Below, piece by piece: positions 51,507 to 59,998 of a DNA stretch of 61,710 nucleotides. The notes beneath the pieces are model-generated. The model was not told the DNA's origin. It made no database searches and saw nothing but the letters and a program-made list of their open reading frames with translations. Numbering within the stretch: position 1 is the stretch's first letter; each line of letters begins with the position of its first letter. Location of the stretch: assembly GCA_944321755.1 (NCBI GenBank), contig CALUMM010000008.1:1-61710 (forward strand), written 5' to 3'. Both the position numbers and the translations under genes were made by a program. The stretch is from an uncultured Alistipes sp. GTDB lineage: Bacteria; Bacteroidota; Bacteroidia; Bacteroidales; Rikenellaceae.

Positions 51507-53225
51507 TTAGACCGGAAGCGATACGGTGAACCGACACCCTTTTCCGATTTCGCTTTCGATCGAAATCGTGCCTCCGTGCGCCTCCACAAAATCTTTCGAG
51601 ATGGCCAGGCCCAATCCGCTACCCTGAACTTTGGTGCCGGGAACCCGGAAATATCGCTCGAAGATGCTCTTGTGGTAACGGGGGTCTATGCCGCGGCCGA
51701 AATCCTGCACATAAATATCCACCCGCTTGTCATGTTGGGCCGCCCCGATAATGATTCTGGAATTTTCCGGCGAGTGATGGATCGCGTTCGACAACAGATT
51801 GGTAATGACCCAGGCGATCTTCTCGTTGTCCACAAAGAGTTTCGAGATCTTTTCGGGATATTCCACCTCGACAAAGCAATGGAAGCGTTCCGTCAGCACC
51901 TGGGTGGCCTTGATGGCATATTCGATCAACTCGATGGGCTTGATGATCTTGGGCATCAGCTTTAATTTTCCCGATTCCACCTGGGTGAGGTTCAGCAACT
52001 CGCCGGTAATGTTCAACAGCCGGTTGCTGCTTTCCCGGATACTCCCCACCAGCTGGGTCTGTTCTTCATTGAGAGATCCAAGCCGGGAATCCCCGAGCAG
52101 CTGCAGGCTCATGAGTATCGACGAAATGGGGGTTTTCATCTCGTGGGAGACCGTGGCGATGAAGTTCGTTTTGGCGGAATCCAGCTCTTTGTATTTGGTG
52201 ACATTATTCAAAATGATCAGGTTCCCGACAAACTGCTGCTGCGTTTCCCCTACGGGATTTATGTACAGGGGAATGTTGTCCATCTGGAAATAGCTCTCCT
52301 TGTTGTCCGCATAAATTTTCAAAGGCTCGTGCTCCTGGTCGTCATGCTCCGCATATACTTCCCGGATGAGCCGTCTCAACAGGTCGTTGTTCAAGGCTAT
52401 TTCCGCCGCATTGCGCCCGATGATATTCCCTCGTTTCAAGTTCAGGATCGAGAAAGCCTCGTTGTTCATGAAGAGGATCTTGCGCTCCGGATCCAGGCCG
52501 ATGATCGGCTCATGCAGGCTGTTTACAATGGCTTCGATCCTCTTCTTCTCCGTCATAAGCCTGTCGAGCGAACTGCGGCGGTATTCCGACAGTTTGCAGG
52601 CCATATCGTTGAATGATGCGGCCACGGCCCGGAACTCCTTGTTGTCGCCGAAATCGAGCCGTTCGTCATAGTTGTGGTTGGCGATCTGGGTGATTCCCTG
52701 TTTCAGTTTGTCGATCGGCCGCAAAATAACGGCCGGGAAGCGGATCAGGAAAACGGCCGCCAACAGGATACACAATATGGACAATATCGTAAGCCATTGT
52801 ACCGCGTCCTCCGCACGGGATTCCATTCCCGAGCTTTTGGATCGTATCGAGTTCATATTGAGCTCCATCACCCGATACAGGTCGTCGCGGATCTCCTGGA
52901 TCTGGGCGATGGAGACCGAGTCCGTCAGCGCATCGATCTTTCGGGTCAGGGCGGACGTAACCTCCTTTTCATTTACCTCGGTGATGTTTTGCTGCTGAAG
53001 GGCCAGGCTGTTTATCAAAACGCCGCGCGACGTGGAGTCCTGCGAGAGGCGGTCCAGCGAACGGAGCATCTCTTCCACATAATGCACGGAGTTGTAGTTG
53101 TCCGCAAGGATGTCCTTCGATGCGACGGATAGCTGCCGGACCGAGCGGACCGATTGGAGTCCCAGCAAAAGAATCAGCACGAACAATACGCCTATACCCA
53201 AGGTCAATCTGTTACGAAGATTCAT
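51507..53225 (-). CDS. HAMP/PAS sensor histidine kinase of the Kdp locus
   Basis: 572 residues. Two membrane helices (about 8-25 and 150-172) flank a helical periplasmic sensor ('LQSVRSVRQLSVASKDILADN'). Next are a HAMP domain (about 172-222), a PAS domain ('IVNSLHEPIIGLDPERKILFMNN') and HisKA with His361 ('ATVSHEMKTPIS'). The HATPase has 'NLLSNAIHHSPENS', 'DFGRGIDPRYHKSIFERYFR' and 'GSGLGLAISKDFVEAHGG'. Its ATG shares one base with the stop of the KdpD sensory gene (TGATG), so the two halves of a KdpD function are made together. Its likely partner is the NtrC-type regulator encoded upstream of kdp; this is inference. Confidence 0.93.
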   Translation of the reverse strand: MNLRNRLTLGIGVLFVLILLLGLQSVRSVRQLSVASKDILADNYNSVHYVEEMLRSLDRLSQDSTSRGVLINSLALQQQNITEVNEKEVTSALTRKIDALTDSVSIAQIQEIRDDLYRVMELNMNSIRSKSSGMESRAEDAVQWLTILSILCILLAAVFLIRFPAVILRPIDKLKQGITQIANHNYDERLDFGDNKEFRAVAASFNDMACKLSEYRRSSLDRLMTEKKRIEAIVNSLHEPIIGLDPERKILFMNNEAFSILNLKRGNIIGRNAAEIALNNDLLRRLIREVYAEHDDQEHEPLKIYADNKESYFQMDNIPLYINPVGETQQQFVGNLIILNNVTKYKELDSAKTNFIATVSHEMKTPISSILMSLQLLGDSRLGSLNEEQTQLVGSIRESSNRLLNITGELLNLTQVESGKLKLMPKIIKPIELIEYAIKATQVLTERFHCFVEVEYPEKISKLFVDNEKIAWVITNLLSNAIHHSPENSRIIIGAAQHDKRVDIYVQDFGRGIDPRYHKSIFERYFRVPGTKVQGSGLGLAISKDFVEAHGGTISIESEIGKGCRFTVSLPV

Positions 53226-54352
53226 CACGATAAAATAATTAAATCCACATTGAGTTTTGCCAATCGATTCAACAAAAGTCGAAACCTGAGAGCCGTTACA
53301 AGCAGCGAATATAGCGAAAATCGGGGACCGCTGATGCAGACCGTGTTGATTTTCCGCTCTTGGCAGATATCCACGATCGTTTCGATGTAACGGTTCGAAT
53401 GGACCCGCACGACCTCTCCGCCCAGTTCCGAGGCCAGATTGAAGTTGTTGATCAGATAGCGCTGGTTCGCCAACGGTATGCGGTCCATGCTCTCTTTGTC
53501 GGATTGGACATACAGGACGATGAACGCCGCATTCATGTGTGTGGCCAGGCGGGCCGTTTTCCGAATGACCCGGCGCGCCCGTTTTTCGGAGGAGTCGATC
53601 ACGGCCATCAGATACTCGTGGCACAGCTTTCCTTCGGCCACAACCTGCGTTTCAACCTTCTTTTCCACCCGCATGGCGACCTCTTTCAGCGCCAGTTCCC
53701 TGAGTTGTAGCAGGTTGTCGTGCGTGAAAAAATTACCCAAAGCCGCTGCAATCTTGTCCGGCCGATAAATCTTCCCGGCTTTCAGACGCTCGATCAGGTC
53801 ATCGGCCGTCAAGTCGATGTTGACCACCTCGTCGGCCACGGCCAGCACGCTGTCCGGGATGCGTTCCTGGATTTCGACGCCGGTAATCGTCTGGACCTGC
53901 TCGTTGATCCCTTCCAGATGCTGGATGTTGACGGCCGAAATCACGCTGATCCCCGCATCGAGGATCTGCATGACATCCTGCCAGCGTTTGGGATTCGCGC
54001 TCCCTTCGATATTGGTATGCGCCAGTTCGTCCACGATGACGATCTCGGGATGCTGATTGATGATCGTCTGCGTATCCATCTCTTCGAGCTCCTTCCCCTT
54101 ATAGAAAAGTTTCCTCCGGGGAATCAGGGTGAGTCCCTCGACCAGCGCCTCGGTCTCGGCCCGGCCATGCGTCTCCACGTATCCGATCCGGACGTCGACC
54201 CCGGCTTCGGACAGCTGATGCGCCTCCTGCAGCATACGGTAAGTTTTGCCTACACCGGCACTCATGCCGATGTAGACCTTGAACTTGCCCCGATGCGATT
54301 GTTTGATCAGATCGAGAAAATGCTGTGCGCTTTGTCGCGTATCGCTGTTCAT
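53225..54352 (-). CDS. kdpD: KdpD N-terminal sensory protein (KdpD domain + USP), no kinase
   Basis: 375 residues, only the cytoplasmic front part of E. coli KdpD (894 aa). The KdpD domain carries Walker A 'GMSAGVGKTYRM' (29-40), 'YVETHGRAETEALVEGL' and Walker B 'IVIVDELAHTN'. A universal-stress-protein-like domain follows (about 245-370, 'LMAVIDSSEKRARRVIRKTARLA', 'FIVLYVQSDKESM'). The four membrane helices and the kinase are absent; the kinase is the separate downstream gene. The USP domain binds c-di-AMP in some Firmicutes KdpD proteins. It lies 9 bp after the outer-membrane protein gene. Confidence 0.93.
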   Translation of the reverse strand: MNSDTRQSAQHFLDLIKQSHRGKFKVYIGMSAGVGKTYRMLQEAHQLSEAGVDVRIGYVETHGRAETEALVEGLTLIPRRKLFYKGKELEEMDTQTIINQHPEIVIVDELAHTNIEGSANPKRWQDVMQILDAGISVISAVNIQHLEGINEQVQTITGVEIQERIPDSVLAVADEVVNIDLTADDLIERLKAGKIYRPDKIAAALGNFFTHDNLLQLRELALKEVAMRVEKKVETQVVAEGKLCHEYLMAVIDSSEKRARRVIRKTARLATHMNAAFIVLYVQSDKESMDRIPLANQRYLINNFNLASELGGEVVRVHSNRYIETIVDICQERKINTVCISGPRFSLYSLLVTALRFRLLLNRLAKLNVDLIILS

Positions 54353-54361
54353 CTTTCCCCG

Positions 54362-55105
54362 TCACATTCTGAAAGAAACGCCGCCCACAAAATTAACATC
54401 TTCCAAGGCAGGATTCCAAATCAGATTGGTAAATAATCCGATATTCATACCGTCATTTCCCCCGATATCCCAAGTCTTCCCCGCATTGAGGAAAACATTT
54501 TGGACATAGAAATCCCTGTCGACTCCGTAAGTCCCATACGCATTCCAGGGCACCATGCCGACACCGGCCTTCATGTCGATCCCTTTCACCTGGAACGGAC
54601 AGGCGATTTCGAAATAGGAGCCATACGCCCGTTCGCCCCGGCTGTTGACATCGGCGGCCCCGAAGAGGATCGTGTACCAGGACAGCGTGAATGGAATTTT
54701 TTCCGAGACGACCCAACTGGCCCCGACTTCAATGCGATGAGGGGAATGATTATCGAAAGTAAAGTAGTTCCGGCCGATCAGGTCTCTGTTGCCGGCCCCT
54801 CCTTCCCAATACAAATCGGCCAATGACAAGGTGACGGGCCCCAGGGTGTAGGCCAGCGTGAGGTCCATCTCCTTGTACGAGGTTGACGCGAAATCCACCG
54901 ATCCCCACGCGGTTGCCGAGAAATTGCCGGCACTCATGGTCATTGTCGGCTGGAGGCTGACGCCGGCCTCGTACACACCGCGCCAAACATAACTGCTAAC
55001 CAGGTCGCTCCCGCCGCTGAAAGAGATGCCTTTGTCTTGTGCGGAAACACGACCGGCGGTCAATACGGCCATTACAACCAGTGCACAGGCTATTATACGT
55101 TTCAT
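54362..55105 (-). CDS. Putative outer-membrane porin of the kdp operon
   Basis: 247 residues. A signal peptide (MKRIIACALVVMAVLTAGRVSA) is followed by a beta-barrel-like chain with alternating strands ('DLVSSYVWRGVYEAGVSLQPTM', 'FSATAWGSVDFAS', 'MDLTLAYTLGPVTLSLADLYW') ending 'EDVNFVGGVSFRM'. 'SSYVWRG' near the N-terminus is typical of the TorF-type putative porins. Lying between kdpC and kdpD, it may pass potassium or a companion ion across the outer membrane when K+ is scarce; that role is inference. It is 24 bp after kdpC. Confidence 0.8.
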   Translation of the reverse strand: MKRIIACALVVMAVLTAGRVSAQDKGISFSGGSDLVSSYVWRGVYEAGVSLQPTMTMSAGNFSATAWGSVDFASTSYKEMDLTLAYTLGPVTLSLADLYWEGGAGNRDLIGRNYFTFDNHSPHRIEVGASWVVSEKIPFTLSWYTILFGAADVNSRGERAYGSYFEIACPFQVKGIDMKAGVGMVPWNAYGTYGVDRDFYVQNVFLNAGKTWDIGGNDGMNIGLFTNLIWNPALEDVNFVGGVSFRM

Positions 55106-55129
55106 AACTTCAAATTCACTGATCCATTG

Positions 55130-55699
55130 TTATCGTTTTTGAGCTTCATCGAGCGCGACGTTGAGCTTCAGGACATTTACCTTATACGTTCCGAAAAGTC
55201 CCAGCCAGGGCTTTTGGGCGGTTTCCTCCACAATTTCCCGAACCTGGTCTTCCGACATGCCGCGGGCTTCGGCGACACGGCGGATCTGCACCTCGGCGCC
55301 ACGCGGCGAAATGTCCGGATCCAGTCCCGACCCGCTGGCGGTAACCATTTCTGCCGGGACGTCTTTTCTTTCGAGATAGGGGTGGGCCTCCAAAAAGGCA
55401 TCGATGCGAGCCTCTACTTCGGCCAGATATTCCGGATTGTTGGTTCCCTTGTTGCTTCCGCCCGAGGCTCCGCCGTTGTAATCGACGGCAGAGGGACGGC
55501 CCCAGAAATAGCGGTTGTCGGTGAATTGCTGCCCGACGTTGGCGGCGCCGACGACTTTCCCGTTCAGTTCGACCACCGGGGCCTCTCCGTCATTCGGCGA
55601 GGCGACCGCGGCCGTCAGACGCAGGACCAGCACGTACCCGATGGTGAGCACGACACACATCGCCAGGGTGAACTTAAGCGATATCCATACATTTTTCAT
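55130..55699 (-). CDS. kdpC: KdpC, accessory subunit of the K+-transporting ATPase
   Basis: 189 residues. One N-terminal membrane helix (about 7-30) is followed by a periplasmic domain with the family blocks 'GQQFTDNRYFWGRPSAVDYNG', 'ASGSGLDPDISPRGAEVQIRRVAEARG' and 'PWLGLFGTYKVNVLKLNVALD'. KdpC stabilises the KdpFABC complex and aids ATP binding by KdpB. The gene is 13 bp after kdpB. Confidence 0.97.
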   Translation of the reverse strand: MKNVWISLKFTLAMCVVLTIGYVLVLRLTAAVASPNDGEAPVVELNGKVVGAANVGQQFTDNRYFWGRPSAVDYNGGASGGSNKGTNNPEYLAEVEARIDAFLEAHPYLERKDVPAEMVTASGSGLDPDISPRGAEVQIRRVAEARGMSEDQVREIVEETAQKPWLGLFGTYKVNVLKLNVALDEAQKR

Positions 55700-55712
55700 G
55701 ATTCTCCTTCAA

Positions 55713-57755
55713 TTAAAAAAATACGCTAATTAAAATATCGATCAGTTTGATTCCCGCGAACGGGGCGACGATGCCTCCCAACCCGTAGATGAACAGGTTG
55801 CGGCGCAGCAGGGCGGAGGCTCCGATCGGCTTGTAGGTCACGCCGCGAAGGGCCAGCGGGATCAGCAGCGGAATGATGATCGCGTTGAAGATCACGGCCG
55901 ACAGAATGGCGCTTTCGGGCGAATGGAGGTGCATGATGTTGAGGGCCTGCAACGACGGGATCGAGGTGATGAAGAGCGCCGGCACGATGGCGAAGTATTT
56001 GGCCACGTCATTGGCGATGGAGAAGGTGGTCAGCGTCCCGCGTGTCATGAGCAGCTGCTTGCCGATCTCCACGATTTCGATCAGTTTCGTCGGGTCGTTG
56101 TCCAGGTCGACCATGTTGCCGGCCTCCTTGGCCGCCTGGGTTCCGCTGTTCATGGCCACGCCGACATCGGCCTGGGCCAGGGCCGGGGCGTCGTTCGTGC
56201 CGTCACCCATCATGGCAACCAGTTTTCCGGCCTGTTGTTCCCGTCTGATGTATTCCATCTTGTCTTCCGGCTTGGCTTCGGCGATAAAGTCATCCACACC
56301 CGCTTTTTCAGCAATATATTTTGCGGTCAGCGGATTGTCGCCTGTTACCATGACGGTTTTGACACCCATCTTGCGGAGCCGCTCGAACCGCTCGCGAATG
56401 CCGGTCTTGATAATGTCCTGCAATTCGATCACCCCCTGCACCCGTTCGTCGGAGCATACCACCAGCGGCGTTCCGCCGTTGGCCGAGATCCTTTGGACGA
56501 TTCCGTCGATCTCCTGCGGGAAGGCGTGCCCGGCGTCGGTGACGATTTTCCGGATCGCTTCGGTGGCCCCTTTGCGGATGCGGGTGCCGTCCGGCAAGTT
56601 CACGCCCGAACAGCGGGTTTCGGCCGTAAACTGAACCATCCGCATGCCGACCATTTCCCGGGGATCCACTTTGATGCCCTGCCCCGATCCGAGCTCCACG
56701 ATGGATTTTCCCTCCGGGGTCTGGTCGGCAACCGAGGAGAGGACGCACATCCGGACAAATGCTCCGGAATCGCCGCCCTGTACGGGATAGAAGCGGGTCG
56801 CTTTGCGGTTGCCGATGGTGATGGTTCCGGTTTTATCCAGCAAAAGCGTGTCGATGTCTCCGGCCGTTTCCACGGCCTTTCCCGATTTGGTGATTACGTT
56901 GGCCCGCAGGGCCCGATCCATTCCGGCAATGCCGATCGCCGACAGCAACCCTCCGATGGTCGTCGGGATCAGGCAGACGAACAGCGAGATGAATGCCGCA
57001 ATCGTAATGTTGGCGCCGATGTAGTCCGCAAAGGGTTTTAGTGTGGCACAGACAATCACAAAAACAAGGGTAAAACCTGCCAGGAGAATCGTCAGCGCAA
57101 TTTCGTTGGGGGTCTTCTGGCGTGAAGAACCCTCCACCAGCGCGATCATTTTGTCAAGAAAACTCTCTCCGGGCTGGGCGGTCACCTTGACCAGAATGCG
57201 GTCGGAAAGGACCTTGGTGCCGCCCGTCACCGAGCTCTTGTCGCCGCCCGCTTCGCGGATCACCGGGGCCGATTCTCCCGTGATGGCGCTTTCGTCGATG
57301 GAGGCCAGTCCCTCGATGATCTCGCCGTCGGCCGGAATCGTGTCGCCCGCCACGCACTCGAAGAGATCCCCGCGTTTCAGTTCCGAACTGCTTACGGTTC
57401 TGGTTTTCCCGTTGCCGACGACCAGCTTTGCAGGGGTCTCCTCCCGGGTTTTCCGGAGCGAGTCCGCCTGCGCCTTGCCGCGGGCCTCGGCAATCGCTTC
57501 CGCGAAATTGGCAAAGAGGACCGTCAGCAACAAAACCGCAAAGACGACCAGGTTATACCAGAACGACCCCTGTGAATCGTCGCCCGAGACAGCAATATAG
57601 ACCAGCATCGGCAGCATGACGGCCGTAACCGCCTCCACCGTGAACATGATCGGATTCTTGATCATTTTCCGGGGGTCGAGTTTCCGGAAAGACTCCTTGA
57701 GACCCGTTTTCAGGAGCTGTTTGTCAAACAGCGTATTGTTGAATTGTTTTTTCAT
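55713..57755 (-). CDS. kdpB: KdpB, P-type ATPase subunit of the K+ pump
   Basis: 680 residues. Phosphorylated Asp307 lies in '[13 protein letters not shown]', Ser162 in the TGES loop ('AITGESAPV') and the hinge '[21 protein letters not shown]' closes the P domain. The numbering equals that of E. coli KdpB, including Ser162, whose phosphorylation inhibits the E. coli pump. Membrane helices at about 35-55, 65-85, 215-275 and three C-terminal ones give the usual topology. It hydrolyses ATP to drive K+ through KdpA. It is 15 bp after kdpA. Confidence 0.98.
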   Translation of the reverse strand: MKKQFNNTLFDKQLLKTGLKESFRKLDPRKMIKNPIMFTVEAVTAVMLPMLVYIAVSGDDSQGSFWYNLVVFAVLLLTVLFANFAEAIAEARGKAQADSLRKTREETPAKLVVGNGKTRTVSSSELKRGDLFECVAGDTIPADGEIIEGLASIDESAITGESAPVIREAGGDKSSVTGGTKVLSDRILVKVTAQPGESFLDKMIALVEGSSRQKTPNEIALTILLAGFTLVFVIVCATLKPFADYIGANITIAAFISLFVCLIPTTIGGLLSAIGIAGMDRALRANVITKSGKAVETAGDIDTLLLDKTGTITIGNRKATRFYPVQGGDSGAFVRMCVLSSVADQTPEGKSIVELGSGQGIKVDPREMVGMRMVQFTAETRCSGVNLPDGTRIRKGATEAIRKIVTDAGHAFPQEIDGIVQRISANGGTPLVVCSDERVQGVIELQDIIKTGIRERFERLRKMGVKTVMVTGDNPLTAKYIAEKAGVDDFIAEAKPEDKMEYIRREQQAGKLVAMMGDGTNDAPALAQADVGVAMNSGTQAAKEAGNMVDLDNDPTKLIEIVEIGKQLLMTRGTLTTFSIANDVAKYFAIVPALFITSIPSLQALNIMHLHSPESAILSAVIFNAIIIPLLIPLALRGVTYKPIGASALLRRNLFIYGLGGIVAPFAGIKLIDILISVFF

Positions 57756-57770
57756 CTTGTCATTGCGCAG

Positions 57771-59462
57771 TTAGAAACTTAAATAATCGGCAATCGGGCC
57801 CAGCGCCAGGGCGGGAAAGAACGAGAGCGCCGCAACGATCATGATTACCGCAAAGGTCATCAGCGAGAAGGTGAACGTATCGGTTTTCAACGTACCGGCA
57901 CTTTCCGGGACAAACTTCTTCGAGGCAAGCAGGCCGGCGATGGCGACCTGTCCCACGATCGGGAAATAGCGCCCCATAATCAGCGCGATACCGGTCGAAA
58001 TGTTCCAGAAAGGCGTGTTGTCGGCCAGTCCTTCGAAGCCGGACCCGTTGTTCGCCGCCGCGGAGGTGTATTCGTAGAGCATTTCGCTCAGTCCGTGGAA
58101 CGAAGGGTTGTTGAGCCACCCGAATTCCGGGTGGATTGCAGCCGCGGCCGCGGCGATGCCGGTTCCGACCAGGATCAGGAACGGGTGCATGAGCACCACC
58201 AGCGTTGCGATTTTCATCTCCCGGGCCTCCACCTTCTTGCCGAGGAATTCGGGGGTTCGTCCGACCATCAGGCCGCTGATGAATACGGCGATGATCAGGA
58301 AGGCAAAGTAGTTCATCCATCCGACGCCCACGCCGCCGAACCAGCAGTTTATCTGCATGTTGAGCATTTGGAGCAGTCCGCTGAGCGGGGTTTGGCTGTC
58401 ATGCATCGAGTTCACGGATCCGTTGGAGGTAACGGTGGTCACCATGCCCCACATGGCCGAAGCCCCCGAGCCGATCCGGATCTCCTTGCCCTCCATCGAG
58501 CCGAGGTCCTGGGCAATGCCCATTTCGTCGATCCGGGGATTGCCTCCCATCTCCTGGGGTACCGACACGCACACGCCGACCGTAAAGGCAAAGAGCATTA
58601 CGCCGAAGATCCATGCGGCCAGTTTCCTGCGGCGAATATAGAATCCGACGGCCCACACCATGGCCATCGGCAGGATCAGGATGGACCAGCATTCCAGGAT
58701 ATTCGTGAAGGCATTGGGGTTTTCAAGCGGATGCGAGGAGTTCGTCCCGAAGTATCCGCCGCCGTTCGTTCCGAGCTGCTTGATGGGAACGATCGCGGCC
58801 GTCGGTCCTTGGCTGATCACCTGCTCGCCGCCTTCGAGCGTCTCGATCGTCTGTTTGCCGTCGAAAGACATGGGAGTTCCGTTGACGACCAGCAAAATGC
58901 CCACCAACAAAGAAAGCGGCATCAGGATTCGGGTGACACTCTTTGTCATGAACACCCAAAAGTTCCCGATGGTCTTCGTGGTTTTGGCTGCGAGCGCCTT
59001 CATGATCCCGGCGAGAGCCGCCATTCCGCAGGCTGCGGTGACAAACTGGAAAAGCATGATGACGAAGAGCTGCGTAAAATAGGTGAGTCCGGATTCCCCG
59101 CTGTAATGCTGGAGGTTGCAGTTCACCATAAAGCTGATCGTCGTATTGAACGCCAGATCGGGGGACTGTCCTCCGTTTCCGTCCGGATTCAGCGGGAGCC
59201 ATCCCTGGCAGACCAGCAGGAGCATTCCCCAGACAAACCAGAATAGATTGACGGTCAACAATGCCTTCAGGAACTGTTTCCAGTCCATCTCCTCGTCGGG
59301 GCGGATCCCGCACACCTTGTAGATCCATCGCTCGACGGGGTTCATGAAGTCGAGCCAGGTACGCTCCCCCTTGTATACTTTGGCAATGTAGCGTCCCAGG
59401 GGATAGCTGAGCGCCACCAAAGCAACCCATTGCAGAATGATGCCAAAAATTTCAGTATTCAT
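57771..59462 (-). CDS. kdpA: KdpA, K+-binding channel-like subunit
   Basis: 563 residues with about ten membrane helices and the fourfold selectivity-filter repeats of the superfamily of K+ transporters ('NTTISFMVNCNLQHYSGESG', 'GTNGGGYFGTNSSHPLENPNAF', 'SAAANNGSGFEGL'). These loops make the high-affinity K+ site. The length fits the family. It follows three tiny membrane-protein genes, the nearest being kdpF 31 bp upstream. Confidence 0.97.
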   Translation of the reverse strand: MNTEIFGIILQWVALVALSYPLGRYIAKVYKGERTWLDFMNPVERWIYKVCGIRPDEEMDWKQFLKALLTVNLFWFVWGMLLLVCQGWLPLNPDGNGGQSPDLAFNTTISFMVNCNLQHYSGESGLTYFTQLFVIMLFQFVTAACGMAALAGIMKALAAKTTKTIGNFWVFMTKSVTRILMPLSLLVGILLVVNGTPMSFDGKQTIETLEGGEQVISQGPTAAIVPIKQLGTNGGGYFGTNSSHPLENPNAFTNILECWSILILPMAMVWAVGFYIRRRKLAAWIFGVMLFAFTVGVCVSVPQEMGGNPRIDEMGIAQDLGSMEGKEIRIGSGASAMWGMVTTVTSNGSVNSMHDSQTPLSGLLQMLNMQINCWFGGVGVGWMNYFAFLIIAVFISGLMVGRTPEFLGKKVEAREMKIATLVVLMHPFLILVGTGIAAAAAAIHPEFGWLNNPSFHGLSEMLYEYTSAAANNGSGFEGLADNTPFWNISTGIALIMGRYFPIVGQVAIAGLLASKKFVPESAGTLKTDTFTFSLMTFAVIMIVAALSFFPALALGPIADYLSF

Positions 59463-59493
59463 TTATTTACGTTTTTGCCAGGTATTCCCTCAC

Positions 59494-59574
59494 TCAGAAT
59501 TTTTCGGGTTTGATGAGTACATACATCAAGTAGACGAGCACAAGCAGGCTCAATATCAGAAGTCCTATGAACAT
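59494..59574 (-). CDS. kdpF: KdpF, small stabilising subunit
   Basis: A 26-residue single-helix protein: 'MFIGLLILSLLVLVYLMYVL' followed by IKPEKF. The hydrophobic helix and the ending (R/K)PE(K/R)F are the KdpF hallmark. The gene sits directly ahead of kdpA as in other kdp operons. It is too short for most gene finders. Confidence 0.9.
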   Translation of the reverse strand: MFIGLLILSLLVLVYLMYVLIKPEKF

Positions 59575-59585
59575 AATCCCGGGGG

Positions 59586-59681
59586 TTAGATTTCTTCGAA
59601 CCAGTCGACACATTTGTAGTAAAACCAGTAGCACAAGGCGCCCAAGGCTGCCAGGGCCAGGAACATCAGAATTTCATTCAT
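59586..59681 (-). CDS. 31-residue membrane microprotein of the kdp operon
   Basis: The frame reads MNEILMFLALAALGALCYWF then YYKCVDWFEEI and TAA. It has one hydrophobic helix (about 4-22), an aromatic interface segment and an acidic cytosolic or periplasmic end. It lies 11 bp ahead of kdpF and 19 bp after the 41-residue frame. No family is recognised. Tight packing, a helix in the right place and a clean stop favour a real gene. Confidence 0.6.
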   Translation of the reverse strand: MNEILMFLALAALGALCYWFYYKCVDWFEEI

Positions 59682-59700
59682 TGTTTTCTATTTTTTAGAG

Positions 59701-59826
59701 TTACCATTTGATTCGGTCTCTTTTGCTGTCGTTCAGCCTTTTTATGAAACAGTTTACCATGCGTGCAAACAGATACAATACAAATCCGGCCATGATCATG
59801 ATGACAGCGATATCCCATCCATTCAT
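59701..59826 (-). CDS. 41-residue membrane microprotein, first gene of the kdp operon
   Basis: The frame starts MNGWDIAVIMIMAGFVLYLF and continues to a strongly basic tail (KRLNDSKRDRIKW) and TAA. One helix (about 5-22) with a positively charged C-terminus predicts an N-out/C-in membrane peptide. It is the first start codon after the candidate sigma-54 site. No family is recognised. Confidence 0.55.
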   Translation of the reverse strand: MNGWDIAVIMIMAGFVLYLFARMVNCFIKRLNDSKRDRIKW

Positions 59827-59859
59827 TGCTTTTGGGTTTAACAGTTTGTACCGGCATGT

Positions 59860-59876
59860 TACGAAGAGGATGCCAA
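59860..59876 (-). promoter_or_regulatory. Possible sigma-54 promoter ahead of the kdp operon
   Basis: Minus-strand TTGGCATCCTCTTCGTA matches the -24 half (TTGGCA) of the sigma-54 consensus well, but the -12 half is TCGTA instead of TTGCA. It lies about 34 bp before the first microprotein start and beside an NtrC-type activator gene. No TAnnTTTG element was found in the 110 bp upstream. Confidence 0.35.
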
Positions 59877-59936
59877 ACGATTGGGTGGATATGCAATATG
59901 TTGAAAATCAGTATATTATTGAATATCATGAAGCGT

Positions 59937-59980
59937 AAAAAAAGAGAGGGGGCTTATCAATATGATAAGCCCCCTCTCTC
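59937..59980 (-). terminator. Terminator of the NtrC-type regulator gene
   Basis: GAGAGGGGGCTTATCA and TGATAAGCCCCCTCTC form a perfect 16-bp stem with a 3-base loop. The left A7 run becomes a T-run on the minus strand. It separates the regulator from the kdp operon. Confidence 0.92.
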
Positions 59981-59998
59981 AAAATGATAGGGTGCCGG

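Noticed and set aside
59827-59936. A known K+ or c-di-AMP riboswitch ahead of kdp
   Set aside because: The leader is short and AT-rich, with no strong hairpins other than the upstream terminator, and I could not match it to the ydaO or kdp-associated riboswitch layouts.
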